DNA of 53,181 nt from Acidithiobacillus sp. (GTDB lineage: Bacteria > Pseudomonadota > Gammaproteobacteria > Acidithiobacillales > Acidithiobacillaceae): assembly GCA_027365525.1 (NCBI GenBank), contig DAHXMJ010000050.1, positions 1 through 53,181 on the forward strand, written 5' to 3'. Below the pieces are notes generated by a model. It saw only the letters and a list, made by a program, of their open reading frames with translations. It was not told where the DNA came from and searched no databases. Shown here piece by piece: positions 25,657 to 36,350 of the stretch; within the stretch, counting starts at the first letter, position 1; every line of letters starts with the position of its first letter. A program made the position numbers and the translations under genes.

Positions 25657-28470
25657 ATGAGTGACCCCCTAGACCGCCCCTTTTCACCTGCTGACATCGA
25701 GCATCAATGCTACCAGCAGTGGCTGGACCTTGATGTTTTTCCACCACATGGCCATGGGGATCCTTACTGCATTATGCTCCCCCCACCCAATGTCACCGGG
25801 TCCCTGCATATGGGACACGCCTTCCAGGATACCATGATGGATATTCTGGTCCGTACCATGCGCATGCAGGGGCGCCGCGTACTCTGGCAGCCGGGTACTG
25901 ACCATGCCGGAATTGCCACGCAGATGCTCGTGGAACGTCAGATCGCCGAGGAAAATACCGACCGTCAAAGTCTTGGCAGAACGGCTTTCCTGGAGCGCGT
26001 CTGGCAGTGGCAGAAACATTCGGGCGGACAGATTACCCAGCAGATGCGGAGGCTGGGGGCTTCCTGTGACTGGTCACGTGAGCGTTTCACACTGGACAGT
26101 GGATTGTCCCGTGCTGTAACGGAAGTATTCGTCCGCCTATATGAGCAAGATCTTGTCTATCGGGGCAAGCGGCTGGTCAACTGGGACCCTGTGCTGCGTA
26201 CGGCAGTTTCAGATCTGGAAGTAGCCAGCGAAGAAGAGCCAGGCCATCTTTGGCACATCCGTTATCCTCTCAGTGACGGTTCAGGCGGAATTGTCGTGGC
26301 GACTACCCGTCCAGAAACCCTTCTCGGAGATGTCGCCATCGCTGTACATCCAGAGGATCCCCGTTACCAGTCACTGGTTGGCAAAACTGTTCGTCTTCCG
26401 ATAGTCAACCAGGATATTCCTGTCATCGCTGACGAGCATGTAGATCCGGAATTTGGATCCGGATGTGTCAAAATCACGCCTGCCCACGATTTTAACGACT
26501 ACCAGGTTGGCCAGAGACACAACCTACCACTGGTCAACATTTTTACCCCCGATGCCCATATTCTGGCTGATGCGGAATGCCCTGGAGGAACCCTAAACCG
26601 GAGCTTTCCTGAAGTCCTGCACGGGATGGAACGCTATGCGGCACGCAAAGCCGTTTTGGCCATGCTTGAGGACCAGGGACTGCTGGTAAGGACCGAGGAA
26701 CACCGGCTGATGGTACCCCGAGGAGATCGTTCCCATGCTGTCATAGAGCCTTATCTCACCGACCAGTGGTACGTTCGGGTTGAACCGCTCGCTCAACCTG
26801 CCATAGCTGCTGTAAGGGAAGGACGGATACGTTTTGTCCCGGAAAACTGGAGCAAAACTTATTTTGACTGGATGGAACGCATCGAGGACTGGTGTATTTC
26901 CCGCCAGCTCTGGTGGGGACACCAGATTCCAGCCTGGTACGGCCCCGACGGAAAAATTTTCGTGGCCCGCCACGAAGAAGAAGCCCATGCCCAGGCCAGC
27001 CGCCATTATGGCATGCCGGTTGTACTGGAGCGGGATCCGGATGTACTGGATACCTGGTTCAGTTCTGCCCTCTGGCCTTTCACTACGCTGGGATGGCCGG
27101 AAAAGACTCCGGAACTGGCGGAGTTTTATCCCACGAGCGTTCTAGTGACCGGATTCGACATTATCTTCTTCTGGGTCGCCAGAATGATCATGATGGGCCT
27201 GCGTTTCATGGACGAAATACCATTCCGCGAGGTATATGTGCACGGTCTGGTCCGCGACAGCGAGGGGCAAAAAATGAGCAAATCCAAGGGGAACGTTCTG
27301 GATCCCCTGGATCTTGTAGATGGAATAGGGGCGGAGGCTCTAGTCCAAAAGCGGACTTCCGGACTCATGCAGCCCCAGATGGCCGGCAAAATTGCCGCGA
27401 CCACACGAAAGGAGTTTCCGGATGGAATCCCGGCCTTTGGTACGGATGCCCTCCGTTTTGGTTTTGCTGCACTTGCATCCCATGGCAGAGACATAACTTT
27501 TGATCTCAAGCGAATAGAGGGATATCGCAACTTCTGCAACAAAATCTGGAACGCAGCCCGTTTTGCCCTGATGCAGGCTGGTCCAGAAGCAGAATCTGGC
27601 GGAGAACACACACTTCTGCCGCCAGAACGCTGGATCAGCGGGCGTCTGCAGGCCTGTGCAGCCAGCGTGTCCCGGGCGGTTGAACAGTACCGCTTTTCTG
27701 ATGCTGCCCAGGCACTTTACCAGTTTTTCTGGAATGACTACTGCGACTGGTATATTGAACTGGCAAAACCTGTGCTCCGTCCAGAAAACGGCTTCAGCGA
27801 AGCAGAACAGCGTGGAACCCGGTATACCCTGCTAGCCATACTCGAAGCTGGCCTTCGCCTTCTGCACCCCATCATGCCCTTCATCACGGAAACCCTGTGG
27901 CAGCGTGTTGCGCCAGTACTGGGCAGAGCAGGCCCAAGCATTTCCCTTTCTCCATACCCCACAGCTGATGCCGGGCCTGCAGATGCTGAAGCTGATTCTG
28001 AAATTGAATGGCTCATGGCTGTCATACGGGCCCTGCGCTCCGTTCGCGGCGAAATGGACATCCCGACAGGCAGGACGCTGGCAGTCCTCCTGCAAGGAGG
28101 CACGGCTGCCGACCGTGAACGGTCCAAGCGTCTGGAAAACTGGCTGTTCGCCATGGGCCGGATTGAGAAACTGGGCTGGCTGGATAACGCTGTCGAGCCT
28201 CCGCCTGCCGCCATGCAGATTGTTGGAGAAATGCGAATTTTTGTCCCCTTGGCAGGGCTGATCAATGTTGAGGCAGAAATGGTACGACTCGGAAAGGAGG
28301 AGCAGCGGCTGAAGACGGACCTGGAGAAAAGCCAGACCAAACTGGCCCAGGAGAATTTTCGCACCCGGGCTCCTGCAGAAGTTGTCGCCAAAGAAGAGGC
28401 ACACCTGCTGGAAACCGAGCAGGCTCTTGCCCAGATCGCCGAGCAGCGGCAGAGGCTCCTGTCTCTGTAG
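25657..28470 (+). CDS. valS: Valyl-tRNA synthetase
   Basis: 937 residues from ATG 25657, with AGGA seven bases upstream. The class I motifs are [13 protein letters not shown] (HIGH equivalent HMGH at 51-54) and [10 protein letters not shown] (KMSKS loop). An editing domain lies between, and a C-terminal coiled coil ([17 protein letters not shown] region) closes the protein, as in bacterial ValS. It charges tRNA-Val. A nine-codon upstream extension in frame overlaps the previous gene's end and is unlikely to be used. Confidence 0.96.
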   Translation: MSDPLDRPFSPADIEHQCYQQWLDLDVFPPHGHGDPYCIMLPPPNVTGSLHMGHAFQDTMMDILVRTMRMQGRRVLWQPGTDHAGIATQMLVERQIAEENTDRQSLGRTAFLERVWQWQKHSGGQITQQMRRLGASCDWSRERFTLDSGLSRAVTEVFVRLYEQDLVYRGKRLVNWDPVLRTAVSDLEVASEEEPGHLWHIRYPLSDGSGGIVVATTRPETLLGDVAIAVHPEDPRYQSLVGKTVRLPIVNQDIPVIADEHVDPEFGSGCVKITPAHDFNDYQVGQRHNLPLVNIFTPDAHILADAECPGGTLNRSFPEVLHGMERYAARKAVLAMLEDQGLLVRTEEHRLMVPRGDRSHAVIEPYLTDQWYVRVEPLAQPAIAAVREGRIRFVPENWSKTYFDWMERIEDWCISRQLWWGHQIPAWYGPDGKIFVARHEEEAHAQASRHYGMPVVLERDPDVLDTWFSSALWPFTTLGWPEKTPELAEFYPTSVLVTGFDIIFFWVARMIMMGLRFMDEIPFREVYVHGLVRDSEGQKMSKSKGNVLDPLDLVDGIGAEALVQKRTSGLMQPQMAGKIAATTRKEFPDGIPAFGTDALRFGFAALASHGRDITFDLKRIEGYRNFCNKIWNAARFALMQAGPEAESGGEHTLLPPERWISGRLQACAASVSRAVEQYRFSDAAQALYQFFWNDYCDWYIELAKPVLRPENGFSEAEQRGTRYTLLAILEAGLRLLHPIMPFITETLWQRVAPVLGRAGPSISLSPYPTADAGPADAEADSEIEWLMAVIRALRSVRGEMDIPTGRTLAVLLQGGTAADRERSKRLENWLFAMGRIEKLGWLDNAVEPPPAAMQIVGEMRIFVPLAGLINVEAEMVRLGKEEQRLKTDLEKSQTKLAQENFRTRAPAEVVAKEEAHLLETEQALAQIAEQRQRLLSL

Positions 28471-28544
28471 GAAGGAGCCTCTGCCCTGCAGGAAAGGAAA
28501 CATCCCTAGGCCCCCGTGTTACGGAAAGTAAGGAGAAACATTGA

Positions 28545-29381
28545 ATGGTTCCTGGTGATCTCCAGCTCTGTGTAGCCCAAGCCCTTTCGGAAGACATCGG
28601 CAGTGGAGACCTGAGTGCCGCCATTCTCCCCCGGGAAGCCAGACTGGCAGCCAGAATTCTAACCCGCGAAGCAGGAATTCTCTGCGGCCAGCCCTATGTT
28701 TCTGCAGTATTCCGGCATCTGTCAGCCGATATCACCATCCAGTGGCATGTGGAAGAAGGAGCCGCCATCATCCCGGACCAGGTCATCTGCCATCTTGAAG
28801 GCCCGGCAGCCCCCCTGCTATCGGGAGAGCGGACAGCCCTGAATTTTCTGCAGCTGCTTTCCGGGACCGCCACCCAAGTGCGTGCACACCTTGATGCCCT
28901 CCAGGGAACTGCCACCAAACTGCTTGATACCAGAAAAACCTTGCCAGGCCTGCGTCTAGCGCAGAAATATGCCGTAAGGGTCGCAGGCGGGCGGAACCAT
29001 CGCCTTGGCCTGTTTGATGGCATACTGATCAAGGAAAACCACATTGCTGCCTGTAGGGGCATTGCTCAGGCCCTTTACCACGCACGCCAGCTGGCACCTG
29101 CACTTACGCGTATCGAGGTGGAGGTGGAAAATGTCAGGGAACTGGAAGAGGCTCTGGGAGGAGGGGCCGATATGATCCTTCTGGACAATTTTCCAGTGGG
29201 TGCATTGCGCGATGCGGTCCGGAAAGTGAATGCCAGAATACCCTTGGAAGCCTCAGGAAACATCAGTCTCCAGAACATCCGGGAGATTGCGGAAACCGGG
29301 GTGGATTTCCTCTCGGTTGGATCAATTACCCGCGATGTAAAAAGCTTGGATCTGTCACTGCGCTACGTCTCTCCTACATAA
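28545..29381 (+). CDS. nadC: Quinolinate phosphoribosyltransferase NadC
   Basis: 278 residues. Family motifs LSEDIGSGDLSA, the LLDTRKTLPGLR active-site stretch, KYAVRVAGGRNHRLGL and FDGILIKENHI are all intact. It converts quinolinate and PRPP to nicotinate mononucleotide in NAD synthesis. The ATG 28545 has GGAG eight bases upstream. The gene is 74 bp behind valS and may be co-transcribed; a small terminator-like hairpin follows. Confidence 0.96.
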   Translation: MVPGDLQLCVAQALSEDIGSGDLSAAILPREARLAARILTREAGILCGQPYVSAVFRHLSADITIQWHVEEGAAIIPDQVICHLEGPAAPLLSGERTALNFLQLLSGTATQVRAHLDALQGTATKLLDTRKTLPGLRLAQKYAVRVAGGRNHRLGLFDGILIKENHIAACRGIAQALYHARQLAPALTRIEVEVENVRELEEALGGGADMILLDNFPVGALRDAVRKVNARIPLEASGNISLQNIREIAETGVDFLSVGSITRDVKSLDLSLRYVSPT

Positions 29382-29394
29382 AGCGGAGTTAGCG

Positions 29395-29410
29395 GCCAGA
29401 GCCTGGCTTT
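29395..29410 (+). terminator. Weak intrinsic terminator after nadC
   Basis: GCCAG / CTGGC stem with a three-base loop, followed by TTT, 14 bases after the nadC stop. The stem is short and the T-run weak. Confidence 0.35.
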
Positions 29411-29418
29411 CCTGCCTG

Positions 29419-29436
29419 AAAACGCCGCAATGCGGC
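29419..29436 (-). terminator. Intrinsic terminator after the lipoprotein gene
   Basis: On the minus strand GCCGC / GCGGC with a three-base loop is followed by GTTTTC, 11 bases after the lipoprotein stop at 29447. Confidence 0.45.
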
Positions 29437-29446
29437 AAGCCACCAT

Positions 29447-30109
29447 CTACCCTGGATGGACTGGCAAACCAACAGATGCTTTCCATTGCTGCATTTTTGC
29501 AATCAGGGGTGACTGTGCGCAGGCCATTGTTGAAAGTGCGCTGCAGGCACTCGCCCACTGGCTGGTTACCGCAAAAAATTTCATCGCTGACAGGACCTGC
29601 TGGGACCGGGCCCCGGAAAGATGTGTAGCCAGCTGTCCGTAGGCACCTGCACGCCCTTTCGCCCATGTTGCCACATCTTGCCAACAGGAAGTTTTCTGCG
29701 CTCCAGCCATCGCTGCACATCCTGCACTTCCATGGCGGGCTACCACTAGATCCTGTTGCCAGAGGGTAGGGAAATTCCGCGGCTGGGGCACAGCTTCCCT
29801 GTGGGGAAAGTCCGGGGCTGGAGATGGAGCCGCTGGATGGGGAGCAGAAATCCCCATCTTTTCCATAGACGCGCGGGATGGGGCAGCCGCTTCCTGCAGA
29901 GGAAGCGGCTGCCCCTGGATGGTGGGAGCCGGTGGACTGCGAAGTGGCCGCAGTCTGGTATCCGGTTCCAGCTGCAAACTTTGCTGTACCACAGGGGCGG
30001 TGACAGGATACCGCCCGCTCCGTGCGGGAGGAATCCCGTTACTGGTCGCACACCCGCCAAGCAGTATGGCAACAGGAACTAAACAGCAGAGAGCGGCATA
30101 ACGGCCCAT
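29447..30109 (-). CDS. Predicted lipoprotein of unknown function
   Basis: 220 residues from ATG 30109, with GGAG seven bases upstream. A signal peptide with a hydrophobic core (about 5-17) ends in the lipobox LLGGC with Cys20, so the mature protein is lipid-anchored. The middle is proline-, alanine- and glutamine-rich and probably disordered. The C-terminal 90 residues contain four cysteines (in SAGCAAM, TSCWQD, SACSAL and MACAQS) that could form two disulfides. I do not recognise the family. The gene is divergent from carA and has its own terminator. Confidence 0.75.
   Translation of the reverse strand: MGRYAALCCLVPVAILLGGCATSNGIPPARSGRYPVTAPVVQQSLQLEPDTRLRPLRSPPAPTIQGQPLPLQEAAAPSRASMEKMGISAPHPAAPSPAPDFPHREAVPQPRNFPTLWQQDLVVARHGSAGCAAMAGAQKTSCWQDVATWAKGRAGAYGQLATHLSGARSQQVLSAMKFFAVTSQWASACSALSTMACAQSPLIAKMQQWKASVGLPVHPG
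29880..29915. repeat. Perfect 15-bp inverted repeat inside the lipoprotein gene
   Basis: GGGGCAGCCGCTTCC at 29880-29894 is exactly complementary to GGAAGCGGCTGCCCC at 29901-29915, with a six-base loop. It encodes part of the low-complexity PLPLQEAAAP region. There is no T-run on either side, so it is not a terminator. Confidence 0.85.
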
Positions 30110-30206
30110 AATAATCTCCAAACCAGTTCCAACAGAGCGTACACGGTATGCGGGGCTGCGAACTGGTACACTGGCAAAGCCAGAGCAGCCACCTAGGAGC
30201 CCGTCC

Positions 30207-30248
30207 ATGCCGCCGCAGCAATTGACCCGGGGCACCGGGGCTATTTAG
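30207..30248 (+). other. Thirteen-codon mini-ORF upstream of carA
   Basis: ATG to TAG encoding MPPQQLTRGTGAI, with AGGAG seven bases before the ATG. It could be a leader peptide if transcription starts upstream of it; the best promoter seen lies inside it, which argues against that. Confidence 0.25.
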
Positions 30249-30251
30249 AAT
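30222..30251 (+). promoter_or_regulatory. Sigma-70-like promoter of carA
   Basis: TTGACC (30222-30227) and TAGAAT (30246-30251), each five of six to consensus, with an 18-bp spacer. Expected start is near A30258, about 60 bases before the carA start codon. Confidence 0.55.
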
Positions 30252-30265
30252 GTTACCATCATACT

Positions 30266-30289
30266 GGGAGGGATTCGCCTCCCTTTTTT
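30266..30289 (+). terminator. Terminator-like hairpin in the carA leader
   Basis: GGGAGG (30266-30271), loop GATTCG, CCTCCC (30278-30283), then six T (30284-30289). It has the form of an intrinsic terminator but sits 27 bases before the carA TTG, with no plus-strand gene ahead. A role as attenuator or as a UTP-sensitive initial region is possible. Confidence 0.6.
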
Positions 30290-30316
30290 GCACCCCAATC
30301 ACTTGCGAGGTACGAG

Positions 30317-31462
30317 TTGGACGCGGTCCTGGCATTGGCAGACGGCAGCATTTTTCGCGGTTCTGGCTTCGGGGCACCGGGGCTGGCAGTAGGAGAAGTA
30401 TGCTTCAATACCGCTATGACTGGTTACCAAGAAATCCTTACCGATCCTTCGTACTGCGGCCAGATTGTCACTCTTACCTACCCACATGTCGGCAATGTGG
30501 GAGTTAACAGTGCGGATGCCGAAGGGTCAAAAATCTTCTGCTCTGCCCTCGTGATCCGCAATCTCCCCCGCCAGCCGAGCAGCTGGCGCAGCGAGGGAAA
30601 TCTCAGCGACTATCTTCTCTTCCACGGTATCCCGGGGATTGCCGAACTGGATACCCGCGCTCTTACTCGTCACCTGCGCGATCACGGTGCCCAAGGAGGA
30701 GCGGTTGCCGTTGGCCATGATCTTGATGTAGATACAGTTCTGGCAGCTGCCCGGGCATTCCCCGGGCTGGAAGGAGCCGATCTTGTGGGCGATGTCACCG
30801 AAACAAGGCCCAGAAACTGGAATTTTGGCAGTGGCACAGTAGAGACAGGCTACCACGCCACACCGTTAGAAGACGCAAGACATCATGTCGCAGTGCTGGA
30901 TTTTGGCGCAAAACGCAACATTCTCCGACTGCTCGCCGACCGTGACTGTCGCAGTACACTTCTCCCTCCACACAGCACAGCCGACGAGATACTGGCCATG
31001 GGCGTGGATGGGGTGCTGTTCAGCAATGGCCCGGGAGATCCGGCAGCCCTGAAACAGGCCCAGAAAACTGTGCGTGAGGTGGCAGAATCAGGACTTCCGG
31101 TTTTTGGTCTCTGCCTAGGACACCAGCTTCTTGGGCTGGCCTTCGGAGGCAAAACACTCAAAATGAAATTTGGCCATCATGGTGCCAACCACCCAGTCCG
31201 GGATACGCGCTCTGGCAAGGTACTGATTACCAGCCAAAACCACGGTTTTGCCGTGGACGCCAGCAGCCTTCCCGACCATCTTGAACCTACGCATTTTTCT
31301 CTCTTTGATGGCAGCCTGCAGGGAATGAAGCACCGCTCCCTTCCGGCCTTTTCATTTCAGGGGCATCCCGAATCAGGCCCCGGCCCTCACGATGCCAGTA
31401 TCATTTTCGACGAATTTGTCCTGAGCCTGGCCCAGCGGAGGACAAAGCATGCCCAGGCGTAA
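30317..31462 (+). CDS. carA: Carbamoyl-phosphate synthase small subunit
   Basis: 381 residues. The N-terminal CPSase domain is followed by a class I glutamine amidotransferase with nucleophile Cys in [11 protein letters not shown] and the His/Glu pair in [13 protein letters not shown]. It delivers ammonia from glutamine to CarB for arginine and pyrimidine synthesis. The start is TTG 30317, with GCGAGG about seven bases before it, giving [14 protein letters not shown], the usual beginning. It overlaps carB by 14 nt. A promoter and a terminator-like hairpin precede it. Confidence 0.96.
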   Translation: MDAVLALADGSIFRGSGFGAPGLAVGEVCFNTAMTGYQEILTDPSYCGQIVTLTYPHVGNVGVNSADAEGSKIFCSALVIRNLPRQPSSWRSEGNLSDYLLFHGIPGIAELDTRALTRHLRDHGAQGGAVAVGHDLDVDTVLAAARAFPGLEGADLVGDVTETRPRNWNFGSGTVETGYHATPLEDARHHVAVLDFGAKRNILRLLADRDCRSTLLPPHSTADEILAMGVDGVLFSNGPGDPAALKQAQKTVREVAESGLPVFGLCLGHQLLGLAFGGKTLKMKFGHHGANHPVRDTRSGKVLITSQNHGFAVDASSLPDHLEPTHFSLFDGSLQGMKHRSLPAFSFQGHPESGPGPHDASIIFDEFVLSLAQRRTKHAQA

Positions 31463-34400
31463 AGGCATTTCCAGTGTACTGCTCATCGGTGCAGGTCCCA
31501 TCGTCATTGGTCAGGCCTGTGAATTCGACTATTCGGGTGTTCAGGCGTGCAAGGCGCTGCGGGAGGAAGGCTGCCGGGTAATTCTCGTCAATTCCAATCC
31601 TGCTACCATCATGACTGATCCCCAGACAGCCGATGCTGTCTACGTGGAACCAGTCGAATGGCAAACGGTTGCAAAAGTTATTGAGAGGGAGCGTCCTGAT
31701 GCCCTGCTTCCCACAATGGGTGGCCAGACGGCGCTGAATTGCGCCCTCGACCTGCACCGGGAGGGTGTACTTGACCGCTTTGGGGTTAAACTCATCGGTG
31801 CCAGCGTCGAGGCCATCCGTGAGGCAGAGGACCGGGGGCTTTTCAAGAAGGCCATGGAGGATATTGGCCTCGAAGTTGCACGCTCCGCTTTTGCCCACCA
31901 GATGGAGGAAGCCCGCCAGATTGCAGAAGACGTTGGTTTTCCCGTTATTATCCGTCCATCATTCACGCTGGGCGGCACCGGCGGCGGCATTGCCTACAAT
32001 CGGGAAGAATTCGAGGAAATCGCTGCCCGCGGTCTGGAAGCAAGTCCCACCCATGAAATCCTCGTAGAGGAATCTGTCATTGGCTGGAAAGAGTTTGAGA
32101 TGGAGGTCATACGCGACCAGGCCGACAACTGCATCATCGTGTGCTCCATTGAAAATATGGATCCCATGGGGATCCATACAGGAGACTCCATTACGGTCGC
32201 TCCAGCCCAGACCTTAACAGACCGTGAATACCAAGCCATGCGGGATGCCTCCATTGCAGTACTGCGCCGCATCGGCGTAGACACTGGTGGGTCGAACGTC
32301 CAGTTTGCCGTACATCCCGGAACGGGACGGATGCTCGTCATTGAGATGAACCCCCGGGTTTCACGCTCTTCAGCTCTGGCCTCCAAGGCAACAGGTTTTC
32401 CTATCGCCAGGGTGGCGGCCAAACTTGCGCTCGGATATACGCTGGATGAACTGCAGAACGATATTACGCGCTCCACACCTGCCAGCTTCGAACCGGCGAT
32501 TGACTATGTAGTAACCAAAATCCCGCGTTTTGCCTTTGAAAAATTTCCGGACGCCGATTCCCATCTGACAACACAAATGAAATCCGTGGGAGAAGCCATG
32601 GCCATGGGACGCAGTTTCCAGGAATCCCTGCAAAAGGCCCTGCGCAGCTTGGAAACGGGGGTAGACGGGCTCAACGAAATTCTGGATCACCAGGATGCCC
32701 TCGCCGCGGAAAAACTGGAACAGGAACTGCGCAATCCCGGACCTCACCGGATCTGGTACCTGGCAGACGCGTACCGGCTGGGCTGGAGTGTCTCCCAGGT
32801 CCATTCCCTCACCCATATGGATCCATGGTTCCTCGAGCAGATTGCAGAACTCGTGGAAGTTGAGGACACCGTGCGTTCCCTGCCACTCACAGGCATCGAT
32901 CAAAGCCAGATGTACCGCCTTAAGCGGCTGGGGTTTTCTGACCGGCGCCTGGCACAGCTTCTGGGATGCCGTGAATCACTGCTACGGGAACACCGGCAGA
33001 AGCTGGGCGTTCGGCCGGTCTATAAAAGGGTGGATACCTGCGCGGCAGAGTTCAGCTCACCCACACCCTACCTGTATTCCACCTATGAGAGCGTCTGCGA
33101 GTCCAACCCTGGCTCCCGGAAGAAAATCATGATCCTGGGCGGTGGGCCAAACCGCATAGGCCAAGGCATAGAATTTGACTACTGCTGCGTCCACGCAGCC
33201 ATTGCCCTCCGGGCGGGTGGCTACGAAACCATCATGGTGAACTGCAACCCGGAAACGGTATCTACAGACTATGACATTTCGGACCGGCTTTATTTTGAAC
33301 CCCTGACCCTAGAAGATGTCCTTGAAATTGTGGCTATCGAGAATCCAACTGGCGTAATTGTCCAGTTTGGCGGGCAAACCCCGCTCAAGCTTGCCAATGA
33401 CCTCGAGACAGCTGGCGTACCCATCATCGGAACCAGCCCGGATTCCATTGATCTCGCTGAGGACCGCGAACGGTTCCAGCAGCTTCTTGTGCGCCTTGGC
33501 CTGCGGCAGCCGGAAAATGCCATCGCCAGAAGCACCAGCGATGCTCTCAGCTGCGCACGTGAGATTGGCTATCCCCTCGTCGTTCGTCCTTCCTATGTAC
33601 TGGGAGGCCGCGCCATGCGCATCGTGTATGGCGCGGATGACCTCGCCCGCTACATGAATGAGGCTGTAAGTGTTTCTAAGGATCAGCCGGTTCTGCTAGA
33701 CCGTTTTCTCAACGATGCCCTGGAAGTGGACATAGATGCCATTGCCGACGGAGATGAGGTTCTCGTGGCTGGTATCATGGAACATATTGAACAGGCTGGC
33801 GTCCATAGCGGGGATTCTGCCTGCTGTCTCCCCCCCTACTCCCTCTCCGCTCACATCCAGGAAGAGCTGCGGAGGCAGACCAAAAAACTCGGGAAAGCCC
33901 TTGGGGTCGTAGGACTTATGAACTGCCAGTTTGCTGTCCAGGGAAAAGATATCTATGTACTGGAAGTCAATCCCCGTGCGTCACGTACCGTGCCGTTCGT
34001 ATCCAAGGCGACCGGCATTCCTCTGGCCAAGATTGCCTCTCTCGCCATGACCGGAAAATCACTGGCGCAGCAGGGAATTACTGAAATCCCGATGGGCCCC
34101 CATTTCAGTGTCAAGGAAGCGGTATTCCCATTTATCAAGTTTCCCGGCGTGGATGTCCTTCTGGGGCCAGAAATGAAATCCACCGGGGAAGTCATGGGAA
34201 TTGGTCGCAGTTTTGGAGAGGCGTTCCTCAAGGCCCAAGTGGGGGCAGGCGAAAAATTCCCGCGCACAGGGACCGTTTTTCTGAGCGTCCGTGACGCTGA
34301 CAAGCCTGGTGTTGCGGGAGTTGCAGAGATGCTTGCAAGTCTTGGCTTTACCCTGATGGCCACCTCAGGAACAGCTGCCTACATTCATGCGCAGGGTTTA

Positions 34401-34679
34401 CCGGTGACGCGGGTCAACAAGGTTACCGAAGGCCGTCCCCACATTGTTGATGCCATCAAGAATGGAAAGGTCCAGATCATTATAAATACGGTGGATGAAC
34501 GCCAGTCCGTGCATGATTCTTTCAGTATACGCCGCGCTGCTCTCCAGATGGGGCTGACCTACTACACCACTTTGGCAGGGGCTACGGCGGGCGCTGCCGC
34601 GCTGAAGGTACTCATGAGCCAGGAACGGGAAGTGGTCCGTCTCCAGGATCTCGGTCCTCTTGCCCATTTTCAGAGGTAA
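31449..34679 (+). CDS. carB: Carbamoyl-phosphate synthase large subunit
   Basis: 1076 residues with two homologous ATP-grasp halves. The first begins with [20 protein letters not shown] and the second, near residue 557, with [19 protein letters not shown]. The C-terminal MGS-like allosteric domain (from about 940) contains [14 protein letters not shown]. It makes carbamoyl phosphate from bicarbonate, ammonia and two ATP. Starting inside carA and followed by greA eight bases after its stop, it is the core of a carA-carB-greA operon, a standard proteobacterial order. Confidence 0.97.
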   Translation: MPRRKGISSVLLIGAGPIVIGQACEFDYSGVQACKALREEGCRVILVNSNPATIMTDPQTADAVYVEPVEWQTVAKVIERERPDALLPTMGGQTALNCALDLHREGVLDRFGVKLIGASVEAIREAEDRGLFKKAMEDIGLEVARSAFAHQMEEARQIAEDVGFPVIIRPSFTLGGTGGGIAYNREEFEEIAARGLEASPTHEILVEESVIGWKEFEMEVIRDQADNCIIVCSIENMDPMGIHTGDSITVAPAQTLTDREYQAMRDASIAVLRRIGVDTGGSNVQFAVHPGTGRMLVIEMNPRVSRSSALASKATGFPIARVAAKLALGYTLDELQNDITRSTPASFEPAIDYVVTKIPRFAFEKFPDADSHLTTQMKSVGEAMAMGRSFQESLQKALRSLETGVDGLNEILDHQDALAAEKLEQELRNPGPHRIWYLADAYRLGWSVSQVHSLTHMDPWFLEQIAELVEVEDTVRSLPLTGIDQSQMYRLKRLGFSDRRLAQLLGCRESLLREHRQKLGVRPVYKRVDTCAAEFSSPTPYLYSTYESVCESNPGSRKKIMILGGGPNRIGQGIEFDYCCVHAAIALRAGGYETIMVNCNPETVSTDYDISDRLYFEPLTLEDVLEIVAIENPTGVIVQFGGQTPLKLANDLETAGVPIIGTSPDSIDLAEDRERFQQLLVRLGLRQPENAIARSTSDALSCAREIGYPLVVRPSYVLGGRAMRIVYGADDLARYMNEAVSVSKDQPVLLDRFLNDALEVDIDAIADGDEVLVAGIMEHIEQAGVHSGDSACCLPPYSLSAHIQEELRRQTKKLGKALGVVGLMNCQFAVQGKDIYVLEVNPRASRTVPFVSKATGIPLAKIASLAMTGKSLAQQGITEIPMGPHFSVKEAVFPFIKFPGVDVLLGPEMKSTGEVMGIGRSFGEAFLKAQVGAGEKFPRTGTVFLSVRDADKPGVAGVAEMLASLGFTLMATSGTAAYIHAQGLPVTRVNKVTEGRPHIVDAIKNGKVQIIINTVDERQSVHDSFSIRRAALQMGLTYYTTLAGATAGAAALKVLMSQEREVVRLQDLGPLAHFQR

Positions 34680-34687
34680 TTGCAGAG

Positions 34688-35164
34688 ATGAGTGACAAAG
34701 TTCCCATGACTGTTGTGGGTGCCCAGCGCCTCCGCGAAGAATTACAGAGGCTGAAAAGTCAAGATCGGCCGGCCGTGATTGAAGCCATTGCTGAAGCCAG
34801 GGCCAAAGGCGATCTATCAGAAAATGCTGAGTACGATGCTGCCAAAGAGCAACAGGCCTTCATTGAGGGACGGATCCGGGAAATCGAGGATTTTCTCGCA
34901 CGGGCCCAAATCATTGATCCCAAAACTCTCAATCCCGGGGCCCGCATTGTTTTTGGCGCAACCGTGGAACTGGAAGATGCGGATGGGAACATGATTACCT
35001 ACCAGATTGTTGGAGATGCAGAAGCAGACATTAAGGAAAACAAAATTTCCATCAGTTCCCCAATAGCCCGCGCCCTTATTGGCAAGCACGAGGGTGACAA
35101 TATTGAGGTTATCGCACCAGGGGGAACAAGGGAGTACCTGATTCTCGCGGTCCAATACATTTGA
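34688..35164 (+). CDS. greA: Transcription elongation factor GreA
   Basis: 158 residues, exactly the family size. An N-terminal coiled coil ([20 protein letters not shown]) carries the acidic tip residues in [16 protein letters not shown]; the C-terminal FKBP-like domain has [14 protein letters not shown] and [14 protein letters not shown]. It stimulates cleavage of backtracked RNA by RNA polymerase. The gene is placed directly behind carB; the ribosome site (AGAGG) overlaps the carB end. Confidence 0.97.
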   Translation: MSDKVPMTVVGAQRLREELQRLKSQDRPAVIEAIAEARAKGDLSENAEYDAAKEQQAFIEGRIREIEDFLARAQIIDPKTLNPGARIVFGATVELEDADGNMITYQIVGDAEADIKENKISISSPIARALIGKHEGDNIEVIAPGGTREYLILAVQYI

Positions 35165-35274
35165 GCGCAGAGCAGCAGGATCCCTGCAGCCACCTCTGAC
35201 CGCAATGGGCGGCTGCCATTTCGCCTGAACGTCCGGCTCCAGCACGCTACTGAAAGGAGTTATCGGGTTTTATC

Positions 35275-36123
35275 ATGGTTCATCACATCTACCTGCTGCT
35301 ATTGGCCGCACTCCAGGGGGTAACCGAGCTTTTTCCCATTTCCAGCCTTGGACACAGCATTCTGGTTCCGGCACTTCTCCACTGGCCCATCAACCGGGAA
35401 GCAAACTGGTTCCTCCCCTTTATTGTGGTGCTTCATCTGGGCACCGTAACCGCGCTCCTCACCTTCTTCTGGCGCGACTGGTACATGCTGATCCGTGCAT
35501 TCATCCGGGACCGCGGGAAATTCCGTGGAAGCAGCAGTGAAACCCGCCTCCTCTGGCTTTTGGTCTTGGCCTCCATACCTGCAGGTCTTTTGGGTTTGGC
35601 ATTTGCCCACAAAATCAAAGACCTTTTTGGTGGTTTCGAATTTGCGGCTGTTGCCCTGATGGTGAATGGGCTTCTGCTTGTCTGGGGAGACCATCTCCGT
35701 GTACGGGAACCAAGCCATACTCTCGCATCCATGCACTGGCGGCAGGCCCTGATCATCGGCCTTGCTCAGTCTCTTGCCCTGATTCCGGGTTTTTCCCGTT
35801 CAGGGGCAACTCTTGTGGCTGGAATAGGCATAGGACTCGACTATGAAAATTCCGCACGATTTTCCTTTCTCCTGGCTACCCCCATTATCGGCGCAGCCGG
35901 CCTGCTTGAGGTTCCCAAGCTGCTCCGGGCTCACCTCACTCCCGGTCTAGCCCCGGCCATTTTCATTTCAGGAATCGTTTCAGCCATCTTCGCCTGGATG
36001 TCTGTCTGGTTCCTCATGCGGTATTTTCACCAGCACGAGATCAGGGCGCTCCGCCCATTCGGCATATACTGCGTGGGTTTTGGTGCCATAGCCCTGGTTG
36101 CCGGCCATGGAGCGCTACTGTAG
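35275..36123 (+). CDS. uppP: Undecaprenyl-diphosphatase UppP/BacA
   Basis: 282 residues, about eight membrane helices. The two catalytic motifs are QGVTELFPISSLGHS (14-28) and PGFSRSGATL with SRSGAT at 174-179. It removes a phosphate from undecaprenyl diphosphate to recycle the peptidoglycan lipid carrier and gives bacitracin resistance. The ATG has AGGAG about 15 bases upstream, longer than usual, and no better in-frame start lies between. It is 110 bp behind greA and may have its own promoter. Confidence 0.94.
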   Translation: MVHHIYLLLLAALQGVTELFPISSLGHSILVPALLHWPINREANWFLPFIVVLHLGTVTALLTFFWRDWYMLIRAFIRDRGKFRGSSSETRLLWLLVLASIPAGLLGLAFAHKIKDLFGGFEFAAVALMVNGLLLVWGDHLRVREPSHTLASMHWRQALIIGLAQSLALIPGFSRSGATLVAGIGIGLDYENSARFSFLLATPIIGAAGLLEVPKLLRAHLTPGLAPAIFISGIVSAIFAWMSVWFLMRYFHQHEIRALRPFGIYCVGFGAIALVAGHGALL

Positions 36124-36305
36124 ACCCGGACTCTCATCCCCCATATTTAGCGCCTGTGCCAGAAATCTTCAGACTGCGCGTCCCGGATTTTAAGGAAACT
36201 GCGGCTTCAGGCTCTTCACAAGCTGCAACCCGAAAATTCTGGCTAGGGATGATTGGAGGACGCCGCATCACAAGACCAGCAGGTGTAGCTGCCAAGGCAG
36301 GGAAC

Positions 36306-36323
36306 TCCCCAGTGGGGGATTTT
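36306..36323 (+). terminator. Intrinsic terminator downstream of uppP
   Basis: TCCCC (36306-36310), loop AGTG, GGGGA (36315-36319), then TTTT. It lies in the 227-bp convergent gap 36124-36350, which otherwise shows no gene. Confidence 0.45.
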
Positions 36324-36350
36324 CAGGAACAGAGGGAAACCCGCCGGCTA

